NCBI RefSeq assembly: GCF_008033135.1
Contig: NZ_CP041335.1
Coordinates: 3,229,925 to 3,293,924 of the forward strand
From: Chitinolyticbacter meiyuanensis
GTDB taxonomy: Bacteria; Pseudomonadota; Gammaproteobacteria; Burkholderiales; Chitinibacteraceae
Direction: 5' to 3'
Length of the DNA: 64,000 bases
This document shows positions 25,459 to 34,492 of this stretch, piece by piece. The notes below the pieces were generated by a model. It had not been told where the DNA came from. It worked only from the letters and a program-made list of their open reading frames with translations, and ran no database searches. Made by a program: the position numbers and the translations under genes. Positions within the stretch are counted from its first letter, which is position 1. Each line of letters opens with the position of its first letter.

Positions 25459-28179
25459 TCACAGATAGATCTTCACGCCGACCATGATGTTGATGGTCAC
25501 GCTCTTGGTTTCCATCTCGGGCTTGGCCGGCCGGTTGCTGTATTGGATGCCGCCGCCGGTGAATTCGAAGCTGTTCGAGATGCCGGAATTGCTGATCGAG
25601 GTACTCATCCCCGCGGTGCTGGTCTGCAGCGACATGCCAACGGTGCTGTCCGAGACGGTCATGCCGGCAACGCTGCTCGACACGCTCATCCCCAGCACGC
25701 TGTTGTCCATCACCATGCCGGTCATCGAATTGGACATGCGCATGCCGGTCATGGAATCGCTCATCGCCATGCCCACCGCGTCCTGGCTGATGTTGCTGCC
25801 CACGGCGTTGACGGACATCGACATCCCGACCATCGACATGCTGCTGCTGCTGCCAGTGGCACTCACACCGACGCTGGCGCCCACCGTGTTGATCCGCATG
25901 TCCTGCACCACCATCGACAACGCGCTGTCGTTCAGGTGGACGCTGACGTTGTCGCTGTTGCCGAGCAGTATCTGCGAACCGGTCGAATTGCCGATCTGCA
26001 CGCTGCTGGAGGTGCTGTTGCCGATCTGCAGATTGTTGCTGTCGACATTGCCGGTGTGCGTGTCGTTGCGCGTCACGTTGCCGGTCTGGGTGCTGGTCGA
26101 GCTGGAGTTGCCGATGGTGTTGCTGATGGCGGTGCTGTTGCCGGTAACGTCGTTGCTGTTGTAGCTGTCGCCGATCACCTTGTTCACGCCGGCCTGCACC
26201 GCGCCCGCCGCTTGCGGGTGCGACGATTCGGTCGATTGCAGCGAGGTGCTGCTGTCGCCGATCACCGATTCGCTGTAGGTGCGGCCGATGGCCGAGAAGC
26301 TCTTGTTCTCCTTGGCCCAGCTGTTGCTGTAGCCGCAGCCATAGCTCCAGCTCTCGGAGAGGATGCCGGTCTCGCGGCTCTCGGAGGTGCTGTAGTTGTA
26401 GCCGGCGCCTTGCGAGTAGCCGGCATCCTTGAACACGCCGCGATCGTAGGCGGCGGTGACGATATTGATGGCCGCCGGCAGGTCGTACTTGGAATTGATG
26501 CCGTAGCTGATGCGCTTGCTGTCGCCGTAGCTGGTGGAATAGCTGTTGCCGGTATGGCTGCCGGCAGTCCAGGTCGACGGCATGATCACCTTGTTGCCGT
26601 TGCTCTGGACGATGCTCTGCACCTCGGGCAGCTCGGATTCGTCCTGCGCCCGGGTGATGGTCACCGTCACACCGTACTCGGGCACCGTCTGCATGCTGGC
26701 CGAGAGCTTCACCCACACCGATGGCGCGTTCTCCTCGGTGGTGAAGCGCACGAACACGCCGCGCGCGTCGAGCTTGGACTGGTCGCCGCGGCTGTCGAGC
26801 AGCGGGGCGTTCTGCGGGTTGTAGACGTTCTTGTCGTAATAGCGCCAGTCGGAAGGCGGGGGTGGCGGCACCACAACCGCCAGCACCGCACCCTGTTGCG
26901 TGTCCGCCAGCGAGAACGGTGTGATCAGGCCGTCCGCCACGCAGGCCTGGAACTGGTTCTGGTAACTGCCGTCGAGGCTGGCGTCGTGCTTCACCGAGGT
27001 CAGCACGAAGTTGCGCTCGTTCAGCGAAGGTCGCACCGGATCCGGGTTGGCGCTCCACGGCTGGTCGGTGAGGGCGAACTGGTGGCCCACGTGGAAGAAG
27101 GCGCAGGTGCTGGCACCGGAGAGCTGGCTCGCGGCGGTTTCCAGCGTGAGCTGGGTATTCTCGGCATATTCCTGCAGCTCGTTGCTGCTGTAGCCGTACT
27201 GGTAGATCTTGTACTGGTGGAACGGCAGCTCGCCGCTGTCCGCCAACGGCTGGTAGTGGTAGGCGGTGGGCACCGCCACCGCATCGCGCTCCCACGCCGC
27301 CTCCTGGCGCACTGCGCTGCCAGTCACGCCGCTGGCCTGCAGCGACATCTGGTAGTTGTATTGCACCACGAGGTCGGGCTGGTGCTGGCCCACCTCGTCG
27401 GTCAGCGTGGCGGTGTAGCGCAGCGCGCGGCGATCGGCATGCACCTGCGGGTAGTCCGGGCGGTTGGCGAATACCACGGTGTGACCAGTCGGCTCGTGGC
27501 GCACGTAGTAGTAGACATGCGCCTTGGCCATCAGCCGGCGCAACAGCTCGTAGTCGCTCTCGCCCGCCTGTAGCCAGTCCTGCACCCGGCATTCGGCCAG
27601 GTTCTCGCGGCCGGAGGCATCGAGCCCCTTGATCGCCTCCACCGAGTAGGCCACGCGATGGCGGCGCATCAGCTCCTCGATCACCTGGCGCACGTTCTGG
27701 TGCGCGTAGATCTGGTAGCGGTTGGTCAGCGTGAGCTTGTAGAGCGCCGGCTTCATCGTCGCCCGGTAGACGCCCTGATCCTCCATGGCGAAGGCGGTGA
27801 CGATGCCGTTGAAGTAGGAAACGCTGGCGCGGTTGTTGGCGCGGCCATTCACCGCATCGATGAAGTCGTCCGGCGCCGTATGCTGGCCGGCCACACCCGG
27901 ATAGGCCACGCCGACGGTGACCGGGCGGCCGATCAGGTCGGTGAAGCGCATGGGCTGTTGCGTCGTCGCCTCGGTGTTGCCGTGCAGCTCCAGCTGGAAC
28001 TCGAACGGCTCGGATACGCCTTCCTGGCCGGAGAAGCTGGTGAGGCGGAAGGTCTCGCGCGACACGATGCGGCCGGGCAGGAAGATCGCCGCGTTGAGGA
28101 ACAGCCCCTGCGGTTCGGACTGCGCCACGCTCATGCCGCCGATGGCCTCGGCGATGCGCGGCACCACGCGATCGTTCAT
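25459..28179 (-). CDS. vgrG: VgrG (TssI) spike protein with long repetitive C-terminus
   Basis: A 906-residue VgrG. Residues 25-450 form the gp27-like base (SFSGQEGVSEPFEFQLEL; FTDLIGRPVTVGV). The gp5-like needle follows, with VWVKLSASMQTVPEYGVTV and GNKVIMPS. The C-terminus is unusual. From about 665 to 745 it has Gly-Asn repeats every 10 residues, then from about 770 to 880 it has Gly-Met repeats every 9 (for example NSMTGMVMD, NSVLGMSVS, SSVAGMTVS). It ends in a beta segment, SVTINIMVGVKIYL. No enzymatic domain is visible. The ATG at 28177-28179 has an AGGGAG site and overlaps the tssG stop; the longer upstream frame lies inside tssG. Confidence 0.95.
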   Translation of the reverse strand: MNDRVVPRIAEAIGGMSVAQSEPQGLFLNAAIFLPGRIVSRETFRLTSFSGQEGVSEPFEFQLELHGNTEATTQQPMRFTDLIGRPVTVGVAYPGVAGQHTAPDDFIDAVNGRANNRASVSYFNGIVTAFAMEDQGVYRATMKPALYKLTLTNRYQIYAHQNVRQVIEELMRRHRVAYSVEAIKGLDASGRENLAECRVQDWLQAGESDYELLRRLMAKAHVYYYVRHEPTGHTVVFANRPDYPQVHADRRALRYTATLTDEVGQHQPDLVVQYNYQMSLQASGVTGSAVRQEAAWERDAVAVPTAYHYQPLADSGELPFHQYKIYQYGYSSNELQEYAENTQLTLETAASQLSGASTCAFFHVGHQFALTDQPWSANPDPVRPSLNERNFVLTSVKHDASLDGSYQNQFQACVADGLITPFSLADTQQGAVLAVVVPPPPPSDWRYYDKNVYNPQNAPLLDSRGDQSKLDARGVFVRFTTEENAPSVWVKLSASMQTVPEYGVTVTITRAQDESELPEVQSIVQSNGNKVIMPSTWTAGSHTGNSYSTSYGDSKRISYGINSKYDLPAAINIVTAAYDRGVFKDAGYSQGAGYNYSTSESRETGILSESWSYGCGYSNSWAKENKSFSAIGRTYSESVIGDSSTSLQSTESSHPQAAGAVQAGVNKVIGDSYNSNDVTGNSTAISNTIGNSSSTSTQTGNVTRNDTHTGNVDSNNLQIGNSTSSSVQIGNSTGSQILLGNSDNVSVHLNDSALSMVVQDMRINTVGASVGVSATGSSSSMSMVGMSMSVNAVGSNISQDAVGMAMSDSMTGMRMSNSMTGMVMDNSVLGMSVSSSVAGMTVSDSTVGMSLQTSTAGMSTSISNSGISNSFEFTGGGIQYSNRPAKPEMETKSVTINIMVGVKIYL

Positions 28180-29273
28180 CGTCCGTCTCCCTTGGCCGGA
28201 TACGCCGGAATCAGGAAAGTCACCGCGCGCGCGGCCGCATCGGCCGCGGCATCGGCGCTGCTGAGCCAGGCGGTCTGCGACAGCCGCATCGCGCTGCCGC
28301 CCTCCTCGCGGTTCAGCGTGGCGCGCGGTGCGGTCGGCGTGTCGAGCCGCAACACCACCTCGACGTCGACGCGGCGGTCCACCAGCAGATGGACCAGCGC
28401 GGCGAAGGCGGCGTAACCGTTTTCCTGCCGGCTGAGCGGCAGCAGCGCGCGAAAGCGGGCGTAGTCGAGCGTGGCCACGGTGAGCCGGATCCGAGCCTGC
28501 TGATCCCAGTAGCGCCCGCCGACCAGGCAATCCCGGCCCAGCCGGTTGCCATGGCGGCCGAGCAGCTGCCGGTCACCGCGCTCGATGTTGCGCCAGGCGC
28601 CGATCAGCTGCGTCAGCGCCACGGGCACACCCAGATAGCGCGACAGCACGTGCTCCACGGTGGTGGCGCTCTTGCGGCAATTGGCCAGCAGGCCCGCCAG
28701 CCCCAGCCAGGCGCGTGCCGGCAGCGGCAGCTGGGCCGCGAGCTCGGGCAGGCCCACGCCCATCAGCGCGCCGAGGTATTGCGCGTAGCGGGTCTCGGCG
28801 GGTTCCAGGTGGTTGAGGCCGACTTCCTGCCGCGCCTTGATCTGGTGGCGCAGCGCATTGGTACGGTGGTTGAACAGGTCGAGGAAAGCCGCCATCGCCG
28901 GTTCGCCGGCGCGCAATTCGTCGCGCACCCATTCGGTGTACGGCTCCGGCAGGGGCCCCAGTTCGCCGGCCACGCAGTAGTTGGGCGTGGTGAGCTCGAT
29001 CAGCTCCGGTGCCTGCGCCACCGGGCGGCGCGGGCGGCGGCGGTTCACCACCCGGGTGACCTCGCGCCCAGGGAAAGCGGCCGAGAGCTCGCCGCGAAAG
29101 CGCAGGCGCTCGTCGATCGCCCACGGCTTGAGCGGTTGCAGCGTGCCGTTGGCGCCGCGCGCGCGCGGCTGCCAGCGCAGCAGGCGCACCAGCTGGAAGA
29201 TGTTGAAGCGGCCGAATTCGTCGGCCAGCGCCGTCTTCAGAGGACGGGCTGTGCGCCAATCAGCGGCGGCCAT
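28176..29273 (-). CDS. tssG: T6SS baseplate protein TssG
   Basis: A 365-residue TssG (ImpH/VasB), a wedge component of the baseplate with TssE, TssF and TssK. Family landmarks are FNIFQLVRLLRW near the N-terminus, ELTTPNYCVAGELGPLPEPYTEWV, FLDLFNHRTNAL and GGRYWDQQARIRLTV. The C-terminal 45 residues are Ala-rich and may be a tail peculiar to this lineage. The gene overlaps tssF by 37 bases at its 5' end and vgrG by 4 at its 3' end. Confidence 0.96.
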   Translation of the reverse strand: MAAADWRTARPLKTALADEFGRFNIFQLVRLLRWQPRARGANGTLQPLKPWAIDERLRFRGELSAAFPGREVTRVVNRRRPRRPVAQAPELIELTTPNYCVAGELGPLPEPYTEWVRDELRAGEPAMAAFLDLFNHRTNALRHQIKARQEVGLNHLEPAETRYAQYLGALMGVGLPELAAQLPLPARAWLGLAGLLANCRKSATTVEHVLSRYLGVPVALTQLIGAWRNIERGDRQLLGRHGNRLGRDCLVGGRYWDQQARIRLTVATLDYARFRALLPLSRQENGYAAFAALVHLLVDRRVDVEVVLRLDTPTAPRATLNREEGGSAMRLSQTAWLSSADAAADAAARAVTFLIPAYPAKGDGR

Positions 29274-31066
29274 GATTTCAGCGTCCCTTTGACGTCATGC
29301 GTGGAAAGATCGAGCTCGACCAGCGTGTTCACGGTGGCGTAAAGCGCGAAGAAGCGGCGCAGCACATCGGCGAACAGCACGGCACTGGCATCCTCGAAGT
29401 GGCTGCGGTCCAGATCGAGATCCAGGTGCACGCCCTGGGCGAAACCGCGCCAGCCTTCGCGGCCGAGGTGGCGCACCACCGGGCGGCAATGGATGCTGCG
29501 GATGCCATCGATCTGCTTCAGTCCCTGGATGCTCATCGGCCCCACGTGCAGCGACAGCATGTCCTTGAGCGCGGTCATCGCCAGCGGCCCTTCGGCCAGC
29601 GACAGGTGGTTGAGCGCCAGTTGCGACGCCAGCGCCCACGGCCGGCTGCCGATCAGCGCCGGCGTCTGGTGCGGCGTGGGCTTGCTGACGATGCGCACGC
29701 TGGCCACCGGCCCCGCCCCTTCCAGCTGCAGCGCGTCGCCCACGCGCAGCTGCTCGGGCAGGCGGCGGTTGGTGCACAGCGCGCGGCCCCCGATCACCTC
29801 GTCGGCCGGCACTTCGACATCGAACTGGGTATCGAGGAAGGAAATGAAGATCTCGGTGCCCGGCACCTGCGCCAGCTGGCTCGGCTCACGCCGCGCCACG
29901 TAGAAGTAGTCCTGCTGCTCCAGCTTCTGTGCTTCGTCCATGGCGAAGTACGGCGCGATCGGCCGCGGGCTGGCATTGGGCCGGATCGAGACCAGCTCCT
30001 CGATCGCGTAGATCTCGGTGTAGCGGTGGTGCTGGATGTCACCGTGCAGGTGGTATTCGTACTGGGTCTGGTCGAGCGGCAGCGGATCGATCCGCTGGCT
30101 GAACAGGTTGATCAGCGGCACGCAGTTGAGCTTGAGCACGTCCGGCTCGAAGCTGATCGCCTTGTTGGGCGGGCTGTCGAACTGGAACAGCAGCTCGGCG
30201 CTGTCCTCGGCACCGGCGAAATCGAGGCCGGATACGGTGAAGAACAGGAATTTCTCCGGAAAGGCGAAGTATTCCTGCAGCAGGCGGTAACCGGGGTGGG
30301 TATGCGGGTTGGCCAGCAGCATGGCCTCGTCGTTGGCAAAGCCGTCCCAGACCAGCGCATCGGCCCGCAGGTGCTGCAGCCGCACGTGGCCGTCGGCAGC
30401 GCGCACGCGCACGGTGATGCCGGTCAGGTTGACCGCCAGCGCGTCATACAGCCGCCAGGCGTTCTTCGATTCGGTGTTGATGTAAAAGCGCAGGCTGGAG
30501 AGCGCCAGATCCTGCATCCGCTCCGCGCCGAGCCGATCGAGCTTCACCCGCAGTACGGTGCGGGTATTGCCCTGGTGCTTGAGGAAATCGAACTCGTCGG
30601 TCGGCGTCGGCTTGACCTCGGCCACCGCCAGCGGCACCAGCGGCGCGGCGCCACAGCTGCGGAAGCGGCAGGCGAGTTTCTGGCCCAGATCGTTGCTGGC
30701 ATTGGCATACAGCGAGCGCGCCGCCTCCAGCACCACCGGCTGGGCAAAGTTGGCGGCATCCGGCTGGACATCAAGCTCGGCCACCAGCATCGACGGCACC
30801 GGCGCTTCCAGATGCGGATAGAGGAAGTGCAGCAGGGTATTGGGCAGCGTGGCCTGTCCGACTTCCATCTGGTAATGCAGCCGGCCGGTGAGAAAGGCAA
30901 ACGACTGCATCAGCAGCTCGACGTGCGGGTCCTTGCTCGGGCCGCGGTTCAGCATCAGCGCCTGCGCCGCCTGCGGATAGCCTTGGGCGAACTCGGCTGC
31001 GTCGTCGCGCAGCGCATGCAGTTCGCGCAGGAAGTAGTCCTTGAGCCGGGTGCCGTCGTGGTTCAT
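29237..31066 (-). CDS. tssF: T6SS baseplate protein TssF
   Basis: A 609-residue TssF (ImpG/VasA), a baseplate wedge protein. The start LKDYFLRELHALRDDAAEFAQGYP and the following DPHVELLMQSFAFLTGRLHYQME segment are typical, as is LPNTLLHFLYPHLEAPVPSM. The length equals that of family members (about 590-630). It starts 7 bases before the tssE stop (as transcribed) and runs 37 bases into tssG. Third-position G/C is very high. Confident assignment. Confidence 0.97.
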   Translation of the reverse strand: MNHDGTRLKDYFLRELHALRDDAAEFAQGYPQAAQALMLNRGPSKDPHVELLMQSFAFLTGRLHYQMEVGQATLPNTLLHFLYPHLEAPVPSMLVAELDVQPDAANFAQPVVLEAARSLYANASNDLGQKLACRFRSCGAAPLVPLAVAEVKPTPTDEFDFLKHQGNTRTVLRVKLDRLGAERMQDLALSSLRFYINTESKNAWRLYDALAVNLTGITVRVRAADGHVRLQHLRADALVWDGFANDEAMLLANPHTHPGYRLLQEYFAFPEKFLFFTVSGLDFAGAEDSAELLFQFDSPPNKAISFEPDVLKLNCVPLINLFSQRIDPLPLDQTQYEYHLHGDIQHHRYTEIYAIEELVSIRPNASPRPIAPYFAMDEAQKLEQQDYFYVARREPSQLAQVPGTEIFISFLDTQFDVEVPADEVIGGRALCTNRRLPEQLRVGDALQLEGAGPVASVRIVSKPTPHQTPALIGSRPWALASQLALNHLSLAEGPLAMTALKDMLSLHVGPMSIQGLKQIDGIRSIHCRPVVRHLGREGWRGFAQGVHLDLDLDRSHFEDASAVLFADVLRRFFALYATVNTLVELDLSTHDVKGTLKSWPPLIGAQPVL

Positions 31067-31072
31067 GGCCGT

Positions 31073-31456
31073 TCAGTGTTGCGGCAGGTTGAAATGGAAC
31101 AGATGCAGCTGACCGCTATCGGCCAGGCGCCCACTCACCACCAGCTGCCAGGGATTCCAGTGGCCGCGGGTGGCGGCCACGCTGACTTCCACGCCGGCAA
31201 GGCGTGGCTCGTATTGCGTGATCAGGCGGGCGAGCCGGCCGCAATAGCGCTCCAGCTCCACCCGGTTGTGCAAACCGATTTCCACCGCATCGGGCAGGCC
31301 GAATTCGAGCAGGCTGCCGCCATCGCCGCCCGCCCAGGCGCGCGTGGCGACCAGGCGCTGGATCTGGGCCGCGACCGCGGCGGCAAGGTCGAACGGCTCC
31401 TCGCCCCCGGTCGGCAGGGCCGGTTGCCCGGCCAGGCGCTCGAACAGGAATCGCAT
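31073..31456 (-). CDS. tssE: T6SS baseplate protein TssE (gp25-like)
   Basis: A 127-residue gp25-like protein. The start MRFLFERLAGQP and the body, with LLEFGLPDAVEIG, then YCGRLARLITQYEPRLAGVEV near the C-terminus (the family's I-x-x-x-E-P-R-L core), identify TssE, which initiates sheath assembly at the baseplate. I chose the ATG at 31454-31456 because of a GGAGG site; the frame itself extends 17 codons further upstream. A 50-base gap separates it from hcp, a reasonable place for RNA processing that would let Hcp be made in excess. Confidence 0.93.
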   Translation of the reverse strand: MRFLFERLAGQPALPTGGEEPFDLAAAVAAQIQRLVATRAWAGGDGGSLLEFGLPDAVEIGLHNRVELERYCGRLARLITQYEPRLAGVEVSVAATRGHWNPWQLVVSGRLADSGQLHLFHFNLPQH

Positions 31457-31506
31457 GCGGTGTCCTCCGGTGTGCCGGGGCGGCATAGCCGCCCCGGTCA
31501 GGCCCA

Positions 31507-32073
31507 TCAGTCGGTGAACTGGCCGATGGGGCGGTTGCGGGCGATGGACCAGCCGGCCGACAGGTTGCCGGCGGTGGTCGTATCGGCCTTCTGCACCGTG
31601 TAGGTCCAGAGGATCTCGGTGAACGACAGCTTGAACTGCTCGGTCGGCATGTCATCCGGGTGCGACTGGAACTGGATCTCGCTGATCAGCGCGTTGCGCA
31701 GCGACATGGTCAGGATGTTCGCGGTCTTGTCGCCCGAGTTGCGCGCGATGTAGATCTTGGTCGGCTTCGACGGATCTTTGTCGAGCGGCTGTGCACGCAG
31801 GCAATACTCGAAGAACTTCACCGAGGTCTTGTCGACGTACTTCACGCAGGTGAACTCGGTGATGATCGGACGCCCGGAGGTCCGGGCCGAGTTGCTGACG
31901 TCGGTGGTGATCTGCTGCTTCATGCCCTGGTGCACCGAGACCAGTTCCAGGCATTGGCCCAGATCCAGCACTTCGTCGCGCCATTGGTTGTCGATCAGGC
32001 TACCGCCGTTGGCCCAGCTGTTCTCGCCACCGAAGATGTCGGAATCGCCCGGCTGCAAAAGTATCAAATCCAT
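31507..32073 (-). CDS. hcp: T6SS tube protein Hcp (TssD)
   Basis: A 188-residue Hcp/TssD that stacks as hexameric rings to form the inner tube and can carry small effectors. The Hcp signature lies in MDLILLQPGDSDIFGGE, VDKTSVKFFEYCLRAQPLDK and FKLSFTEILWTYTVQ. It is slightly longer than classic Hcp (about 160-172). A GGAG site precedes the start, 9 bases after the tssBC stop. No C-terminal toxin extension. Confidence 0.95.
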   Translation of the reverse strand: MDLILLQPGDSDIFGGENSWANGGSLIDNQWRDEVLDLGQCLELVSVHQGMKQQITTDVSNSARTSGRPIITEFTCVKYVDKTSVKFFEYCLRAQPLDKDPSKPTKIYIARNSGDKTANILTMSLRNALISEIQFQSHPDDMPTEQFKLSFTEILWTYTVQKADTTTAGNLSAGWSIARNRPIGQFTD

Positions 32074-32082
32074 GATTGCTCC

Positions 32083-34101
32083 TTACTTGGGCAGGTTCGC
32101 CACGAGGCGAATCGAGGTGGTGAGTTCTTCAAGCTGGAAGTGCGGCTTGAGGAAGACCGTGGCCTTGTAGGCGCCCGGCTCGCCCGGCACGTCGGTGACG
32201 ACGATGCCCGCCTCGCGCAGCGGATACGCCGCCTTCACTTCCTGGGTGGCGTTGTCGTCCAGCAGCACGTACTGCGCGATCCAGGTATTGAGGAAGGCCT
32301 CGACATTGCCGCGGGTGAGGAAGGTGCCGATCTTGTCGCGCATGATCACCTTGATGTAATGCGCGAACCGGCTGGCAGCGAGGATGTACGGCAGCATGGC
32401 GGAGATGCGTGCATTGGCATTGGCATCGTCGGAGACATACTTCTTCGGCAGGTTGGTCGTCTGGCCGCCGAAGAAGGCCGCCTTGCCGGCGCCCTTGCAA
32501 TGACACAGCGCGATAAAGCCAAGGTCGTTGATTTCCTTCTCGCGCCGATCGGTGATCGACACTTCGGTCGGGCAGAACAGCTCGCGGGTGCCGGCGTCGG
32601 TGTCGTACACGTATTGCGGCAGGCCCTCGACCAGGCCACCGCCCTCGACACCGCGGATCGCGGCAGTCCAGCTGTAGAGCGCGAAGGCATTGGTGATGCG
32701 CTCGGCCAGCACATAGGCGGCATTGCCCCAGAGGAACTTGCCGTTGTCGTTGCCGGCAACATCTTCCTTGAAGTTGATCCCTTCGGCCGGCAGCGTCTTC
32801 TCGCCATAGGGCAGGCGCAACAGCACGTGCGGCAGCACCAGCGTGACGTAGCGCGAATCCTCCATCTGGCGGAATTCCTGCCAGCGCTGCAGGTCGGCCC
32901 CTTCGAAGATCTTGGCCAGGTCGCGCGGCCGCGCCAGCTTCTCGAAGCTGTCGAGCCCGAACAGCGCGGGATGCGCGGCGGTGACGAAGGGCGCATGTGC
33001 GGCTGCGGCCACTTCGGTGATCTTCTTCAGGAACTCGATGTCCTGCGCGCCACCGCCAAATTCGTAGCCGCCGATCAAGAGGCTATAGGGCGCGCCACCG
33101 TAGGTGCCGTATTCGGCTTCGTAGATCAGCTTGAAGATGGTGCTCTGGTCAAACTCGACCGCCTTCTCCATGTCCTTGAGCAGCTCGTCCTTGGTGGCGT
33201 TGAACACCCGAAGCTTGAGCAAGGTACCGGTTTCGGTCCGCGACACGAGATAGAAGATGCCGCGCCAGGTGGCCTCGATGGCCTGGAAATTCGGCGCATG
33301 CATGATGGCGGACAGCTGCACCGACAGCGCCTCGTCGATCTCGGCCACGCGGGCATCGATCAGCGCGGTGGCGCCCTTGGTGACCTGGAAGTCCGGCTCG
33401 GCCTTGAGCTTGGCGGCCAGCGGCGCAACCACTTCGGCGACGAAGCGGCCGATCAGCCCATTGGCCGCCGCCTTGTCTTCGTCGCTGCTGAGGTCATTCA
33501 CCCACACGGCCAAGAGGCGGGCGTCGATCTCGGCGTCGCTCACGGCCGACGGCTTGACCGCGGCCTTCGTCCACGCATCGACACCAGCGGCAGGGTCGTA
33601 GCTCTTGACCAGCGCATCGCGCAACGGACCACCATCGACCGGCGACACCACGCTGTCGAGCAGGAATGCCAGCGTATCGTCGGTTTCCGAGCGCGCCTGC
33701 ACCATGCGGATCTCGGTGCGCGCGGTGTACAGCTCGTTCAGCGGCGGCACCGCCTTGACCACGGCCAGCGGCTCGAAGTCATCGAGGTTCTGGAACACCA
33801 CGGCGCCGGTCAGATCACCCTGCCCGCCAGGTAGCACGTTGGGAATGCCAGCGAGCTTCACACGCGGCGCCGCGGTCTTCAGCACATCGTTGAAGTTGTC
33901 GCGGTCGATGTCGACCAGCTTGCGTTCCTTCAACAGCGGGAACGCAGCCGGATCTTCGCGATCGGCCGTCAGGTCGGCAAAGATGCCGACGATAAAGGGC
34001 AGCTCGCGTTTTTCGATTGCCCCCCCGGTTTCCACGTCGTACGTGATACGCACCCGCGGCGGACGGACCCGCAGCAGGCGCTTTTGTATGCTTTCGCCCA
34101 T
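32083..34101 (-). CDS. Fused T6SS sheath protein TssB-TssC
   Basis: One uninterrupted 672-codon frame encodes both sheath subunits, which are separate genes in most systems. Residues 1-about 152 are TssB: SIQKRLLRVRPPRVRITYDV, then FIVGIFADLT and PPLNELYTARTE. Residues about 153-205 form a linker, and from about 205 the protein is TssC: QLSAIMHAPNFQAIEATWRG (263-282), FKLIYEAEYGTYGGAPYS, and the C-terminal region with TTSIRLVANLP. The ATG at 34099-34101 with a GAGG site is preferred to the GTG four codons upstream. The fused sheath would contract around Hcp. The operon's sigma-54-type promoter lies about 140 bases upstream. Confidence 0.96.
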   Translation of the reverse strand: MGESIQKRLLRVRPPRVRITYDVETGGAIEKRELPFIVGIFADLTADREDPAAFPLLKERKLVDIDRDNFNDVLKTAAPRVKLAGIPNVLPGGQGDLTGAVVFQNLDDFEPLAVVKAVPPLNELYTARTEIRMVQARSETDDTLAFLLDSVVSPVDGGPLRDALVKSYDPAAGVDAWTKAAVKPSAVSDAEIDARLLAVWVNDLSSDEDKAAANGLIGRFVAEVVAPLAAKLKAEPDFQVTKGATALIDARVAEIDEALSVQLSAIMHAPNFQAIEATWRGIFYLVSRTETGTLLKLRVFNATKDELLKDMEKAVEFDQSTIFKLIYEAEYGTYGGAPYSLLIGGYEFGGGAQDIEFLKKITEVAAAAHAPFVTAAHPALFGLDSFEKLARPRDLAKIFEGADLQRWQEFRQMEDSRYVTLVLPHVLLRLPYGEKTLPAEGINFKEDVAGNDNGKFLWGNAAYVLAERITNAFALYSWTAAIRGVEGGGLVEGLPQYVYDTDAGTRELFCPTEVSITDRREKEINDLGFIALCHCKGAGKAAFFGGQTTNLPKKYVSDDANANARISAMLPYILAASRFAHYIKVIMRDKIGTFLTRGNVEAFLNTWIAQYVLLDDNATQEVKAAYPLREAGIVVTDVPGEPGAYKATVFLKPHFQLEELTTSIRLVANLPK

Positions 34102-34241
34102 CTTTGACCTCACTCTTAAGTTCAGGAAGCGTTGCAGTACACGACGATCTCGACGGAGCGTGCCCGCGCTGTCCCGCGTTGCTGCCCCTGCCCGCGCCTA
34201 TCGCTCCATCGAGCTCCGGGATCGCCAGTGGGCCAGTGATG

Positions 34242-34257
34242 AACAAGAGTCATGCCA
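34242..34257 (-). promoter_or_regulatory. Sigma-54-type promoter of the T6SS operon
   Basis: Read on the minus strand, TGGCATGACTCTTGTT matches the -24/-12 consensus TGGCACG-N4-TTGCA in spacing, with the invariant -24 GG intact and one change in the -12 element (TTGTT for TTGCA). It would start RNA about 130 bases before tssBC. Two sigma-54 activator genes lie directly upstream, which strengthens the call. By eye only; not scored against the whole window. Confidence 0.6.
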
Positions 34258-34307
34258 GCATGCGAACATCCTTCAAGCCATTGATTTACATCGATTTAAC
34301 GAAACAC

Positions 34308-34324
34308 GCCCAAGTCGACTGGGC
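34308..34324. promoter_or_regulatory. Dyad, possible activator-binding site upstream of the T6SS promoter
   Basis: A near-perfect dyad, GCCCAAGTCGACTGGGC, about 50-65 bases upstream of the sigma-54-type promoter, with a perfect inner AGTCGACT. It could be an upstream activating site for one of the adjacent enhancer-binding proteins. The rest of the 34102-34446 gap shows no gene. Confidence 0.3.
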
Positions 34325-34446
34325 AAAATCCCACCCACCCACTCGAGCCGATTCGCGTCGGCATGTACGCAGACATGGACATCCGGGAGCGGGTTCGGCC
34401 AGGGCGATTTCCACCCGCCCCGGGTGGATTTGCGCCCGCAGCAGGC

Positions 34447-34470
34447 ACAAAAAAACCGGCCAGGGCCGGT
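34447..34470 (-). terminator. Rho-independent terminator
   Basis: On the minus strand a 7-bp stem (ACCGGCC / GGCCGGT) with a tiny loop is followed by a run of seven T. It lies just after the stop of the small winged-helix gene (34493) and separates that unit from the T6SS operon promoter. Confidence 0.85.
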
Positions 34471-34492
34471 GCGGGAGCGGGATGACGGCAGC

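Noticed and set aside
25420..27573. 717-codon plus-strand frame opposite vgrG
   Set aside because: The His/Val/Ala/Gly-rich composition comes from the complement of the VgrG codons; no ribosome site.
29297..33834. Two plus-strand frames over 700 codons opposite tssF and tssBC
   Set aside because: Shadows of the T6SS genes on the minus strand.
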